Shown here in pieces: positions 1 through 7,564 of a stretch of 64,000 bases of DNA (positions are counted from its first letter, which is position 1; every line of letters begins with the position of its first letter). The notes beneath the pieces were generated by a model, which saw only the letters and a program-made list of their open reading frames with translations, made no database searches and was not told the origin of the DNA. The DNA lies in the NCBI RefSeq assembly GCF_001513965.1, contig NZ_KQ948036.1, positions 62,001 to 126,000 on the forward strand. Reading direction: 5' to 3'. Position numbers and translations under genes: made by a program. The DNA is from Streptomyces cellostaticus (GTDB taxonomy: Bacteria; Actinomycetota; Actinomycetes; Streptomycetales; Streptomycetaceae).

Positions 1-291
1 CAGGCCGCTGTTCTGCATCAGGACGGTGATGCGCAGCTCGTCCTCGTTGACCAGCCGGTGGACGGTGCCCGGCGTGAACCAGGCCACCGTGCCCGCCTCC
101 AGGGGCGTGACCGCGTACCCGGACGCCGTCAGGGTCTGGACGGCACCGGTCCCGCCCGTGACCACGTACCCCTCCGAACACGCCAGGTGAAGATGGGGAG
201 TTCCGCCGCGCAGGCCGTCGGCGGCGGGCCAGTCGTAGACGCACAGGCGCGAGACGGCGACCCCGCCCGGCAGCCCGCCGTACGCGCTCAC
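1..291 (-). CDS. Cupin-domain protein, C-terminus cut off by window edge
   Basis: About 97 residues are visible from a GTG start at 291 (a second GTG lies directly upstream at 294). They read as a small beta-barrel cupin: a TPHLHLACSEGYVV stretch like the first cupin metal motif (H-x-H...E), a glycine-rich turn, then a GTVAWFTPGTVHRLVN stretch like the second motif (PG...H). The start overlaps the stop of the upstream PmoA-like gene as GTGA, so it is the third gene of a translationally coupled operon. Its exact role is unknown; cupins in sugar operons often bind or isomerise sugars. The gene continues beyond base 1. Confidence 0.75.
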   Translation of the reverse strand, partial: MSAYGGLPGGVAVSRLCVYDWPAADGLRGGTPHLHLACSEGYVVTGGTGAVQTLTASGYAVTPLEAGTVAWFTPGTVHRLVNEDELRITVLMQNSGL

Positions 292-1217
292 CACGGATGC
301 GCCTCCAGGTACCCGGAGATCTCCTCCCGCCCCCAGGCGCTGTCGGCCACGACGACGCGGTAGCGGCGGGTGAGGGTGTCGCCGGGGGCCAGCTCCAGCT
401 CGTCGTGGAAGGCCCAGGACGGGGCGATGCCCGCGAAGGGGTCGTTGCGGACGAACCAGTGGGCGGGATGGGTGCCCCGGACGCCGGAGTGATCGTTCTC
501 CGGGGCGTGCGCGATGACGACGGTGGCGTGACCGTCGGTGCCGTCGTGCTCCCCGCAGAGGGCGAGCCAGGGGCCCTGCGCGCCCATCAGCTCCGGCCCC
601 TCCCCGTCGGGGCCGATGATCCGGCCGTCGCGGAACGCGCGCGGGCCGCGCCAGAACAGGCCCGTGTAGCCGGCCATCTCTCGTCCGGCGGTGGTCGGAC
701 TGCCGAAACAAAGGGGCGTCTCCCGGCGGTTGGTCACCGAGGACGTCCAGGTCAGCGCCCAGGAGCCGGAGGTCGGGTCGACATCGTGCACCTCGATGCG
801 GCGGACCTCCCCGGCCCACAGCTCGCCGCTGTGCGGGTGCCAGGTCAGCCGCTCGGCGATGACGACCCGGTCCCCGTCGGCGCTGACCTCGTCGAAGCCG
901 ACGTGCGCCATCGAGCCGACACGCTCTGGGAGTTCGAGATATCCCTTTCCGTGAACGTATGTGTTGCCGCCCCACAGGTTCGCCCCGGACAGATGCGAGG
1001 CCGTCAGCGACAGGCCCTTGTGCCAGCGGTGGTCGTTGGGCCGGTAGTCGGTGACGACGTCTCCGGCGAGGGTCCGGACCGGGTGCAGATACGGCTTGGG
1101 CGCCTCCCAGGCCGCCTCCGGGCGGTAGACATAGGCGAACAGCTCCACGCCGGTGGCCGGTTCGGTCACCGTGATCCGGTCGCCGTGGGCGTGCACCAGG
1201 CGCAGGCCGTCGCTCAT
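288..1217 (-). CDS. PmoA-like family protein (DUF6807)
   Basis: 309 residues from the ATG at 1217, which overlaps the stop of the preceding oxidoreductase as ATGA. The sequence matches the family misleadingly named 'methane oxygenase PmoA'. It begins with a beta-rich N-terminal region, then YLHPVRTLAGDVVTDYRP and a DHRWHKGL motif, and ends with a galactose-mutarotase-like domain with GSPTTAGREMAGYTGLFWRG. The protein is soluble, with no signal peptide or membrane segment. In actinomycetes the family usually sits beside Gfo/Idh/MocA oxidoreductases and sugar transport genes, as here. A role in catabolism of an uncommon sugar or glycoside is an inference; nothing suggests methane oxidation. Confidence 0.8.
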   Translation of the reverse strand: MSDGLRLVHAHGDRITVTEPATGVELFAYVYRPEAAWEAPKPYLHPVRTLAGDVVTDYRPNDHRWHKGLSLTASHLSGANLWGGNTYVHGKGYLELPERVGSMAHVGFDEVSADGDRVVIAERLTWHPHSGELWAGEVRRIEVHDVDPTSGSWALTWTSSVTNRRETPLCFGSPTTAGREMAGYTGLFWRGPRAFRDGRIIGPDGEGPELMGAQGPWLALCGEHDGTDGHATVVIAHAPENDHSGVRGTHPAHWFVRNDPFAGIAPSWAFHDELELAPGDTLTRRYRVVVADSAWGREEISGYLEAHPW

Positions 1218-2377
1218 GCCGGCACCTCCTCGGCCGCGCGGGGCGCCCAGCCGGGCGCGTCGCCGTGCAGGGCCGTGTAGTACGGGTCGCCCGGCCCGAT
1301 CTCGCCCGCCCGTACGGTCGTGTCGGTGAACGCCGACTTGTACAGCGCGGTGATCAGCTCCAGGCTGGTGCGTCCGTCCGCCCCGCTGCTGCGCGGCCGC
1401 TCTCCTGCGCGCATGCTCGCGATCAGCTCCCGCAGCTGGGCGAGGTGGGAACTCGGCACGTCGGGGCCGAAGTCCCGCCAGAGGGCGGCCTGTTCGGCGG
1501 GCACGTCCGGGGCCGGGGTGATCCGCCAGTCGTCGTTGGCATGCCCGTAGAGGTGGGTGAGTTCGACGGTGGCGCGCTCGCAGTCGATACGGATCCGGCT
1601 GACCTCGTCGGGGCTGAGCACGCTGTTGACGACGGTCGCCAGCGCGCCGTTCGCGAAGCGGACCAGCGCGGTGGAGACGTCCTCGGTCTCCACGTCGTGC
1701 ACCAGCCGGCCGGCCATGGCGCGGACCTCGCTCCACGGGCCGAGCAGGTCCAGCAGCAGATCCATCTGGTGGATGCCGTGCCCCATGGCCGGGCCGCCGC
1801 CCTCGGTGTGCCAGCGGCCCCGCCAGGGCACGGCGTAGTAGGCGCTGTCCCGGTACCAGGTGGTCTGGCAGTGGGCCACCAGCGGGCGCCCCATCGCCCG
1901 TTCGGCGAGCAGTCGCCGTACCTGGCGGGATCCGGAGCCGAAGCGGTGCTGGAAGACGATCGCCGCGTACGGCCCGCCGTCCGTGCCCTCCTCCGCCTCG
2001 ATCGCGTCGAAGTCGGCGAGCGAGGGCACCGGCGGCTTCTCGCACCACACCCAGGCCCCGGCGCGCAGCGCGGCCACCGTCTGCGCGCGGTGCAGCGTCG
2101 GCGGGGTGCAGATGGTGACCAGGTCGGGCCGCTGCTCGGCCAGCATCCGGTCCAGGTCCGTGTAGGCGTGCGGGATACCGGCCTGGGCGCAGAACGCCTC
2201 GACGGCGTCCTGGTCGATGTCGACGGCCGCGACGACCTCCGTCCCGCCCTCCTCGGCGAGCCCGGCGAGTGCGGGCAGATGGGATCCGCGCCCGATGGCG
2301 CCGGTACCGATGACGGCGGCCCGGATGCGCCGGCCGGCGAAGGGAGATCTCGTGCGGGGCATGAGCGGGTTCAGCAC
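1214..2377 (-). CDS. Gfo/Idh/MocA family NAD(P)-dependent oxidoreductase
   Basis: 387 residues from a GTG at 2377; the ATG at 2362 (382 residues) is an alternative. A GGAGGA directly abuts the GTG, too close for it, and is about 14 nt before the ATG, so the start is uncertain. An N-terminal Rossmann fold is clear: AAVIGTGAIGRGSHLPAL (GxGxxG), VVAAVDID, VTICTPPTLH, then the conserved EKPP (family EKP). The C-terminal substrate domain contains GGGPAMGHGIHQMDLLLDLLG with the conserved Asp/His pair. The family oxidises or reduces sugars and inositols. It is first in an operon with the PmoA-like and cupin genes, and a LacI-type palindrome lies upstream, so sugar-responsive repression is likely. 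Confidence 0.88.
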   Translation of the reverse strand: MLNPLMPRTRSPFAGRRIRAAVIGTGAIGRGSHLPALAGLAEEGGTEVVAAVDIDQDAVEAFCAQAGIPHAYTDLDRMLAEQRPDLVTICTPPTLHRAQTVAALRAGAWVWCEKPPVPSLADFDAIEAEEGTDGGPYAAIVFQHRFGSGSRQVRRLLAERAMGRPLVAHCQTTWYRDSAYYAVPWRGRWHTEGGGPAMGHGIHQMDLLLDLLGPWSEVRAMAGRLVHDVETEDVSTALVRFANGALATVVNSVLSPDEVSRIRIDCERATVELTHLYGHANDDWRITPAPDVPAEQAALWRDFGPDVPSSHLAQLRELIASMRAGERPRSSGADGRTSLELITALYKSAFTDTTVRAGEIGPGDPYYTALHGDAPGWAPRAAEEVPA

Positions 2378-2418
2378 TCCTCCGGGGACGGCGGCGGGCG
2401 CGGTGCGGCGGGTGCAGC

Positions 2419-2426
2419 AAGCGCTT
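2419..2426. promoter_or_regulatory. LacI-family type operator (AAGCGCTT core)
   Basis: A perfect 8-bp palindrome AAGCGCTT sits about 42 bp upstream of the oxidoreductase GTG. The core matches the centre of operators bound by LacI/GalR-type repressors in Streptomyces. No LacI gene is in the window, so the regulator lies elsewhere or beyond base 1. Confidence 0.5.
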
Positions 2427-2586
2427 TCTCCTGCGCTGCAACGTAAGCGGCTGCGCAGGGGCGGGTCAACACCCGTTGCCGGGGCGAGTGCCCAGCCCCT
2501 GCACCCGGCCGGTCACCGAGGCCCGCTACGCTGCCTTCATCACATGATCACCACGTATCCCACCAGCACTTGGACGTCCTGCCTTC

Positions 2587-3462
2587 ATGTCTTGGTTTGA
2601 ATCCCTCGTCCTCGGACTCGTCCAGGGGCTGACCGAGTTCCTCCCCGTCTCCTCCAGCGCCCATCTGCGGCTGACCGCCGCCTTCTCGGGCTGGGAGGAC
2701 CCCGGGGCGGCCTTCACCGCGATCACCCAGATCGGCACGGAGGCGGCGGTCCTGATCTACTTCCGCAAGGACATCGGGCGGATCGTCTCGGCGTGGTTCC
2801 GGTCTCTGTTCGACAAGGCGATGCGGCAGAACCACGACGCCCGGACGGGCTGGCTGGTGATCGTCGGCTCGATCCCGATCGGCGTGCTCGGCGTGACGCT
2901 CAAGGACCATATCGAGGGGCCGTTCCGCGATCTGCGGATCACCGCCGCGATGCTCATCGTCGTCGGACTGGTGATCGGCATCGCGGACCGGCTGGCAGCC
3001 CGCGACGAGACCGGCCGCAGGCACCGTGCGCCCAAGCAGCGCAAGACACTCGAGAGCCTCCGTGTGAAGGACGGCCTGATCTACGGCCTCTGCCAGGCCT
3101 GCGCCCTCGTCCCCGGCGTCTCCCGCTCCGGCGCCACCATCAGCGGCGGCCTCTTCATGGGCTACAAGCGGGAGGCGGCGGCCCGTTACTCCTTCCTGCT
3201 GGCCGTCCCGGCCGTCCTGGCGTCCGGGCTGTTCGAGGTGAAGGACTCGGTGGGCAGCGGCGACGTGGCCTGGGGCCCGACCCTGTTCGCGACGGCGATC
3301 GCGTTCGTGTCGGGATACGCGGTGATCGCGTGGTTCATGAAGTGGATCTCCAACAAGAGCTTCATGCCGTTCGTCTGGTACCGCATCGCCCTCGGCATCG
3401 TCATCATCGCGCTGGTCACGGCGGGCGTCCTGAGCCCTCACGCGGCGGAATCGGCGAGCTGA
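2587..3462 (+). CDS. uppP: Undecaprenyl-diphosphatase (UppP/BacA)
   Basis: 291 residues, normal family length. It dephosphorylates undecaprenyl pyrophosphate so that the lipid carrier can re-enter peptidoglycan and wall polymer synthesis, and BacA homologues give bacitracin resistance. Both signature regions are visible: QGLTEFLPVSSSAHL near residue 14, carrying the (E/Q)xxxE motif, and PGVSRSGATISGG near residue 180. About seven or eight hydrophobic segments mark an integral membrane protein. It is monocistronic; the next gene starts 31 nt downstream with its own promoter-like hexamer. No clear Shine-Dalgarno sequence precedes the ATG; a TACGCT hexamer near 2527 may be the -10 box. Confidence 0.95.
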   Translation: MSWFESLVLGLVQGLTEFLPVSSSAHLRLTAAFSGWEDPGAAFTAITQIGTEAAVLIYFRKDIGRIVSAWFRSLFDKAMRQNHDARTGWLVIVGSIPIGVLGVTLKDHIEGPFRDLRITAAMLIVVGLVIGIADRLAARDETGRRHRAPKQRKTLESLRVKDGLIYGLCQACALVPGVSRSGATISGGLFMGYKREAAARYSFLLAVPAVLASGLFEVKDSVGSGDVAWGPTLFATAIAFVSGYAVIAWFMKWISNKSFMPFVWYRIALGIVIIALVTAGVLSPHAAESAS

Positions 3463-3493
3463 CCGGCTCCGGCACCGGCTACGCTCCCGCCGC

Positions 3494-4009
3494 ATGGCCG
3501 TCACCCAGCAGTTCGCCCGTGTCGCCCCGGACCACCTGGAGTGCTGCCGTGCGACGGCGCTCGACTCCCCCGACGCGGACCCTGGTTGGGATCCTCCGGT
3601 GGATGACACCCTGGACACGGACTGGGCGCTGGGGGGACTGCTCCGGTACTGCCGCGCCCGGGTTCCCGATCCCGGCTTGACCGCTCTGCTGGAGCGGGTG
3701 ATCGACGGTGATCCCGGCGGGGACATCGGCTTCCTCGACCACCCCGGCTTCTACGACGGCATCGACGGCCCGCCCCGAATCCTCTCCCCGGCCGCCGTTT
3801 CGGACATCTGCCGAGCGCTGGACCGGGTGGACCTGGACGACGTCCTCTCCGGACTCCCCGCGGACCCCGCCGAAGCGGCCGTGGCCTGCGGATTCGGCGG
3901 CTTCAAGGGCGACGTGCGGGCGTATCCCGCCCGGCACTTCACCGCCACCCGCGACTTCTTCCGGTCGGCAGCTCTGCTGGGCATATGCATGCTGGTCTGG
4001 CGCGACTGA
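3494..4009 (+). CDS. DUF1877 family protein
   Basis: 171 residues, soluble. The overall layout fits DUF1877 (YfbM-like): an N-terminal helical segment, an acidic DDTLDTDWALGGLLRYC block in which the W-x-L-hydrophobic core is family-typical, and a C-terminal FTATRDFFRSAALLGICMLVW helix. The molecular function of the family is unknown. A TACGCT hexamer at 3480-3485 lies 8 nt before the ATG and there is no Shine-Dalgarno sequence, so the transcript is probably leaderless and the start is well supported. Nothing in the context ties it to uppP beyond proximity. Confidence 0.7.
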   Translation: MAVTQQFARVAPDHLECCRATALDSPDADPGWDPPVDDTLDTDWALGGLLRYCRARVPDPGLTALLERVIDGDPGGDIGFLDHPGFYDGIDGPPRILSPAAVSDICRALDRVDLDDVLSGLPADPAEAAVACGFGGFKGDVRAYPARHFTATRDFFRSAALLGICMLVWRD

Positions 4010-4101
4010 GGACGCGGCCCGTGCTCGCGGTGACCAACCCCATACGTTCTGAGTAGCCGCGCGGTAGCGCACTGTCAGTGCTTGCCCCTAGGCTGGTCCG
4101 C

Positions 4102-4281
4102 ATGTCCCCCGATTTCCTGCCCCCTGGTTCCGTGCGGTCTGCTGCCGAGGTGAACGAGCAGATCCGGGCGCTGTGGCTGCGTGCGGGCGGCACCCTGTCG
4201 GCCCAGGAGCGCGCGGAGTACGAGCTGTTGGTGGTCGAGTGGGCGCAGGCCATCCGCGAGGAGGTCATCGAGGCGGCCTGA
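4102..4281 (+). CDS. Small conserved-type hypothetical protein (59 aa)
   Basis: A 59-residue acidic helical protein (RSAAEVNEQIRALWLRAGG...EYELLVVEWAQAIREEVIEAA). The frame could extend to a GTG at 4078, but the ATG at 4102 is preferred because a TAGGCT hexamer at 4089-4094 lies 7 nt upstream, as in other leaderless genes of this window. There is no signal peptide or membrane segment. Function unknown; GC3 bias and the promoter-like signal support a real gene. Confidence 0.6.
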   Translation: MSPDFLPPGSVRSAAEVNEQIRALWLRAGGTLSAQERAEYELLVVEWAQAIREEVIEAA

Positions 4282-4404
4282 GGCCGGGGTGCGGTGCCGG
4301 GGCCGTAGGAGAAGACCTGCCGTGTCCGGCCCGGACGCCGTTCGATGATGCGGTTCCGGTGACACCGACCGGCGAACGGGTGCGGTCGCCGTAGGGTTCG
4401 TCTC

Positions 4405-5127
4405 ATGACCGTCACAGGTGCGGCCCCGCCGGACGCGCCGCGCAGTGCCCTCGCCGATACCGTGCTGGAGAGGCTCACCGCCACGTATGCGGGCGCGGGT
4501 GATCCGGACAGGGCCGTGCCCATGCGGGCGTACATGAAGGACGTGGCGCCCTTTCTCGGCATCCCCACCCCGGAGCGCCGTGCCCTGTCCCGCACCGTGC
4601 TGGCCGGCACGGCCCGGCCCGACGAGGCCGACTGCGCCGCGATCGCCCTGCGCTGCTGGCGGCTGGCCGAGCGCGAGTACCACTACTTCGCCGTCGACTA
4701 CCTGCGCCTGCACGCGGCCCGCTGCTCCTCCGCGTTCCTGCCCGTCGCCCGGTACCTCCTCACCACCGTCCCCTGGTGGGACACCGTCGACCTGCTCGCC
4801 GCGCACGTCGTCGGCGCCCTGGTCGCGGCCGACCCCGGGCTCACCGCCGACATGGACGCCTGGATCACCGACGACGACCTCTGGGTGGCCCGTGCCGCCC
4901 TGCTGCACCAGCTCCGCTACAAGGAACGCACCGACACCGAGCGGCTGTTCGCGTACTGCCTGCTCCAGTCCGGGCACCCCGACTTCTTCATCCGCAAGGC
5001 CATCGGCTGGTCCCTGCGCGAGTACGCCAAGACCGATCCCGAGGCCGTACGCGGCTTCCTGGCGCGGGAGCGCGGCCGGTTCGCTCCGCTGACGGTCCGT
5101 GAGGCGCTGAAGAACATCGGCTCCTGA
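4405..5127 (+). CDS. DNA alkylation repair protein, AlkD-like HEAT-repeat glycosylase
   Basis: 240 residues. The AlkD/AlkC-like fold is indicated by consecutive amphipathic helices and family blocks: YMKDVAPFLGIPTPERR near residue 33, REYHYFAVDYL near 90, TVPWWDTVDLLAAHVVG near 115 and FIRKAIGWSLREYAKTDPEAVRGFL near 195. AlkD enzymes excise alkylated bases such as 3- and 7-methylpurines; the WWDTVD segment corresponds to the conserved active-site tryptophan/aspartate region of that family. TAGGGT at 4392-4397 lies 7 nt before the ATG with no Shine-Dalgarno sequence, suggesting a leaderless mRNA. It appears to be a single-gene unit ahead of tuf3. Confidence 0.85.
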   Translation: MTVTGAAPPDAPRSALADTVLERLTATYAGAGDPDRAVPMRAYMKDVAPFLGIPTPERRALSRTVLAGTARPDEADCAAIALRCWRLAEREYHYFAVDYLRLHAARCSSAFLPVARYLLTTVPWWDTVDLLAAHVVGALVAADPGLTADMDAWITDDDLWVARAALLHQLRYKERTDTERLFAYCLLQSGHPDFFIRKAIGWSLREYAKTDPEAVRGFLARERGRFAPLTVREALKNIGS

Positions 5128-5407
5128 GGGCCTCGTCCGACGGCCCTCGACGCGCGTACCGCGAAAAACCATTCGACGCCGGACATACCGTCGGCGATGA
5201 TCGTCGTCATGTTCCGGTACGCCTTCCTCCTCGCAGCATCCGCCGTCGCGGATGCCCCGAAGGCTGCCGTCCCGATTCTCCTGGCCGCTGTCGACGGCGC
5301 CCGAAGCTGACCCTCTCCGGATCGTCCGGCGGACCCCGCAGGGGGAGGGTCGGGCAGTCCTTGGGGTCCCGCATCTCCTTACGGCTGAGAGACTTCGAGG
5401 TACAGCC

Positions 5408-6580
5408 ATGTCCAAAACGGCATACGTGCGCACCAAGCCGCACCTGAACATCGGCACGATGGGCCACGTCGACCACGGCAAGACCACCCTGACCGCCGCC
5501 ATCACCAAGGTCCTGGCCGAGCGCGGCAACGGCACCTTCGTCCCCTTCGACCGCATCGACCGGGCCCCGGAGGAGGCCGCCCGCGGCATCACCATCAACA
5601 TCGCGCACGTCGAGTACGAGACCGACACCCGGCACTACGCCCACGTCGACATGCCGGGCCATGCCGACTACGTCAAGAACATGGTCACCGGCGCCGCGCA
5701 GCTCGACGGGGCGATCCTCGTCGTCTCCGCGCTCGACGGGATCATGCCGCAGACCGCCGAGCACGTGCTGCTCGCCCGGCAGGTGGGCGTCGACCACATC
5801 GTCGTCGCCCTGAACAAGGCCGACGCGGGTGACGAGGAGCTGAGCGACCTGGTCGAGCTGGAGGTCCGCGACCTGCTGACCGCGCAGGGGTATCCGGGGG
5901 ACGCCGTACCCGTCGTACGCGTCTCCGGGCTGAAGGCCCTGGAGGGCGACCCGCGCTGGACGGCGTCGATCGAGGCGCTGCTCGACGCGGTCGACACCTA
6001 CGTGCCGATGCCCGAGCGGTATCTGGACGCCCCGTTCCTGCTGCCGGTGGAGAACGTGCTCACCATCACCGGGCGGGGCACGGTCGTCACGGGTGCCGTG
6101 GAGCGCGGGACGCTCCGCCTGGGGGACCGGGTGTCGGTGCTCGGCGCCGACGTGGAGAGCGTCGTCACCGGGCTGGAGACCTTCGGCAAGCCGATGCAGG
6201 AGGCGCAGGCCGGGGACAATGTGGCTCTGCTGCTGCGGGGGGTGCCGCGGGACGCCGTCCGGCGGGGGCACGTGGTGGCTGCGCCGGGCAGTGTCGTACC
6301 CAGTCGCCGCTTCACGGCGCGGGTGTACGTGTTGTCCGGGCGCGAAGGCGGTCGTACGACTCCGGTGTCCACGGGCTACCGGCCGCAGTTCTACATCCGT
6401 ACGGCGGATGTGGTGGGGGACGTCGACCTCGGGGAGGTGGCGGTCGCCCGGCCCGGGGAGACGGTGGAGATGAGTGTGGAGCTGGGGCGGGAGGTGCCGT
6501 TGGAGCCGGGGCTCGGGTTTGCCATCCGTGAGGGTGGGAGGACTGTGGGCGCCGGGACGGTCATCTCCGTCGGTTCGTAG
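5408..6580 (+). CDS. tuf3: Divergent elongation factor Tu (EF-Tu3 type)
   Basis: 390 residues with all EF-Tu GTPase motifs: GHVDHGKT (about residue 19), RGITI in switch I, DMPGHADY (usually DCPGHADY), NKAD (usually NKCD), then the two beta-barrel domains. The usual start MAKxKFERTKPHVN is replaced by MSKTAYVRTKPHLN and conserved positions are substituted throughout. This is the pattern of the secondary tuf3 gene of streptomycetes rather than the str-operon tuf1, and no rpsL/rpsG/fus genes flank it. tuf3 is known to be weakly expressed and induced by amino-acid starvation in S. coelicolor. The frame extends upstream to 5252, but homology starts at the ATG at 5408. The 280 bases before it hold no gene that I can see. 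Confidence 0.93.
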   Translation: MSKTAYVRTKPHLNIGTMGHVDHGKTTLTAAITKVLAERGNGTFVPFDRIDRAPEEAARGITINIAHVEYETDTRHYAHVDMPGHADYVKNMVTGAAQLDGAILVVSALDGIMPQTAEHVLLARQVGVDHIVVALNKADAGDEELSDLVELEVRDLLTAQGYPGDAVPVVRVSGLKALEGDPRWTASIEALLDAVDTYVPMPERYLDAPFLLPVENVLTITGRGTVVTGAVERGTLRLGDRVSVLGADVESVVTGLETFGKPMQEAQAGDNVALLLRGVPRDAVRRGHVVAAPGSVVPSRRFTARVYVLSGREGGRTTPVSTGYRPQFYIRTADVVGDVDLGEVAVARPGETVEMSVELGREVPLEPGLGFAIREGGRTVGAGTVISVGS

Positions 6581-6615
6581 GGGGTGAGGTGTGTGGGGGA
6601 CTGCGGGGCCGTTGT

Positions 6616-6650
6616 GGCTGGTCGCGCCCACGCGGCGGAGCCGCATATCA
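6616..6650 (-). repeat. Dispersed intergenic repeat, copy A
   Basis: A 35-bp segment between tuf3 and the next gene. On the minus strand it reads TATGCGGCTCCGCCGCGTGG and continues GCGCGACCAGCC. Similar copies occur at 32767-32802 and 51856-51882. The core GCGGC-TCC-GCCGC can form a small hairpin. Such elements are common between Streptomyces genes. Confidence 0.7.
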
Positions 6651-6718
6651 ATACTGCCCCGGGCCCCTGGGGTGGGTCTCCGTGCCCGGTGTCTGCCCGT
6701 ACCGGTGACAATGGATTC

Positions 6719-7564
6719 GTGAGTGAAGCCATACCTGTGAGCCGCGCCGTCGATCACGGCACCGCCAAGTTGATGCCGGACGTCGATCGGGAGCGGGCCT
6801 GGCTGCTCACCGTGGACGGGGCGCCGCAGTCGTACGTCGATCTGGATGATCCCGCGTATCTGGAGTTCGAGTACGCGCGGCGGCTCGGGTATGTCCTGGA
6901 CACCGTCGCCGAAGAGGGGCGGCCGCTGGATGTGCTGCACCTCGGGGGAGGGGCGCTGACGCTGCCGCGCTATGTGGCGGCCACCCGGCCCGGCTCCCGG
7001 CAGGACGTCGTCGAGGCCGACCGGGCCCTGCTGGAGCTGGTCGTCGAGCAGCTGCCGCTTGCGCAGGGCTCGGGTGTCGCGCTGCACGCGGCCGATGCCC
7101 GGGCCTGGCTGGAGGCCGCCCCGGACGACTCGGCCGACGTGCTGATCGCCGACGTGTTCGGCGGCTCACGCGTGCCGGCCCACCTCACCTCCCTCGCCTA
7201 CGCCCGCGAGGCCGAGCGCGTGCTGCGTCCCGGCGGGGTCTATCTGACCAACCTCGCCGACGCGGCGCCGTTCGCCTTCCTGCGCTCCCAATTGGCCAAT
7301 TTCGCGGCCGTGTTCGAGGAGCTGGCGTTGATCGCCGAGCCGGGGGTGCTGCGCGGGCGGCGGTTCGGCAACGCGGTGCTCGTCGCCTCGCACCGGAGTG
7401 TCGACACGGCCGCCCTCGCCCGCCGTACCGCCGCGGACGCCTTCCCTGCCCGGGTCGAACACGGTGCTGCGCTCAGGGACTTCATCGGCGCCGCCCGGCC
7501 GGTCCACGACACCGACGCCGTGCCCTCACCCGAGCCCCCCGACGGGGCTTTCGGCATCGGCTGA
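6719..7564 (+). CDS. Spermidine-synthase-like SAM-fold protein
   Basis: 281 residues from the GTG at 6719 (a GTG at 6737 is also possible). The core is a class I methyltransferase/polyamine-synthase fold: VLHLGGGALTLPRYVAATRPGSRQDVVEAD is the nucleotide-binding motif I plus acidic residue, followed by ADARAWLEAAPDDSADVLIADVFGG and the LRPGGVYLTNL strand. This matches the spermidine-synthase-like family frequent in actinomycetes, which are not proven to make spermidine. There are no membrane segments. The 3' end overlaps the convergent MFS gene by 39 bp. The substrate is unknown. Confidence 0.8.
   Translation: MSEAIPVSRAVDHGTAKLMPDVDRERAWLLTVDGAPQSYVDLDDPAYLEFEYARRLGYVLDTVAEEGRPLDVLHLGGGALTLPRYVAATRPGSRQDVVEADRALLELVVEQLPLAQGSGVALHAADARAWLEAAPDDSADVLIADVFGGSRVPAHLTSLAYAREAERVLRPGGVYLTNLADAAPFAFLRSQLANFAAVFEELALIAEPGVLRGRRFGNAVLVASHRSVDTAALARRTAADAFPARVEHGAALRDFIGAARPVHDTDAVPSPEPPDGAFGIG

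Noticed and set aside
1214..2377. Methane monooxygenase link from the neighbouring PmoA-like protein
   Set aside because: The family name is a database misnomer; the protein is soluble and sits with sugar oxidoreductase genes.
288..2441. Single 717-residue minus-strand frame
   Set aside because: The first 400 codons are a shadow of the Gfo/Idh/MocA gene in another frame; only the last 309 codons (from 1217) read as a protein family.
5207..7087. 626-codon minus-strand frame opposite tuf3
   Set aside because: Antisense GC-rich shadow; His/Arg/Pro-rich composition with no domain, while the + strand encodes EF-Tu.
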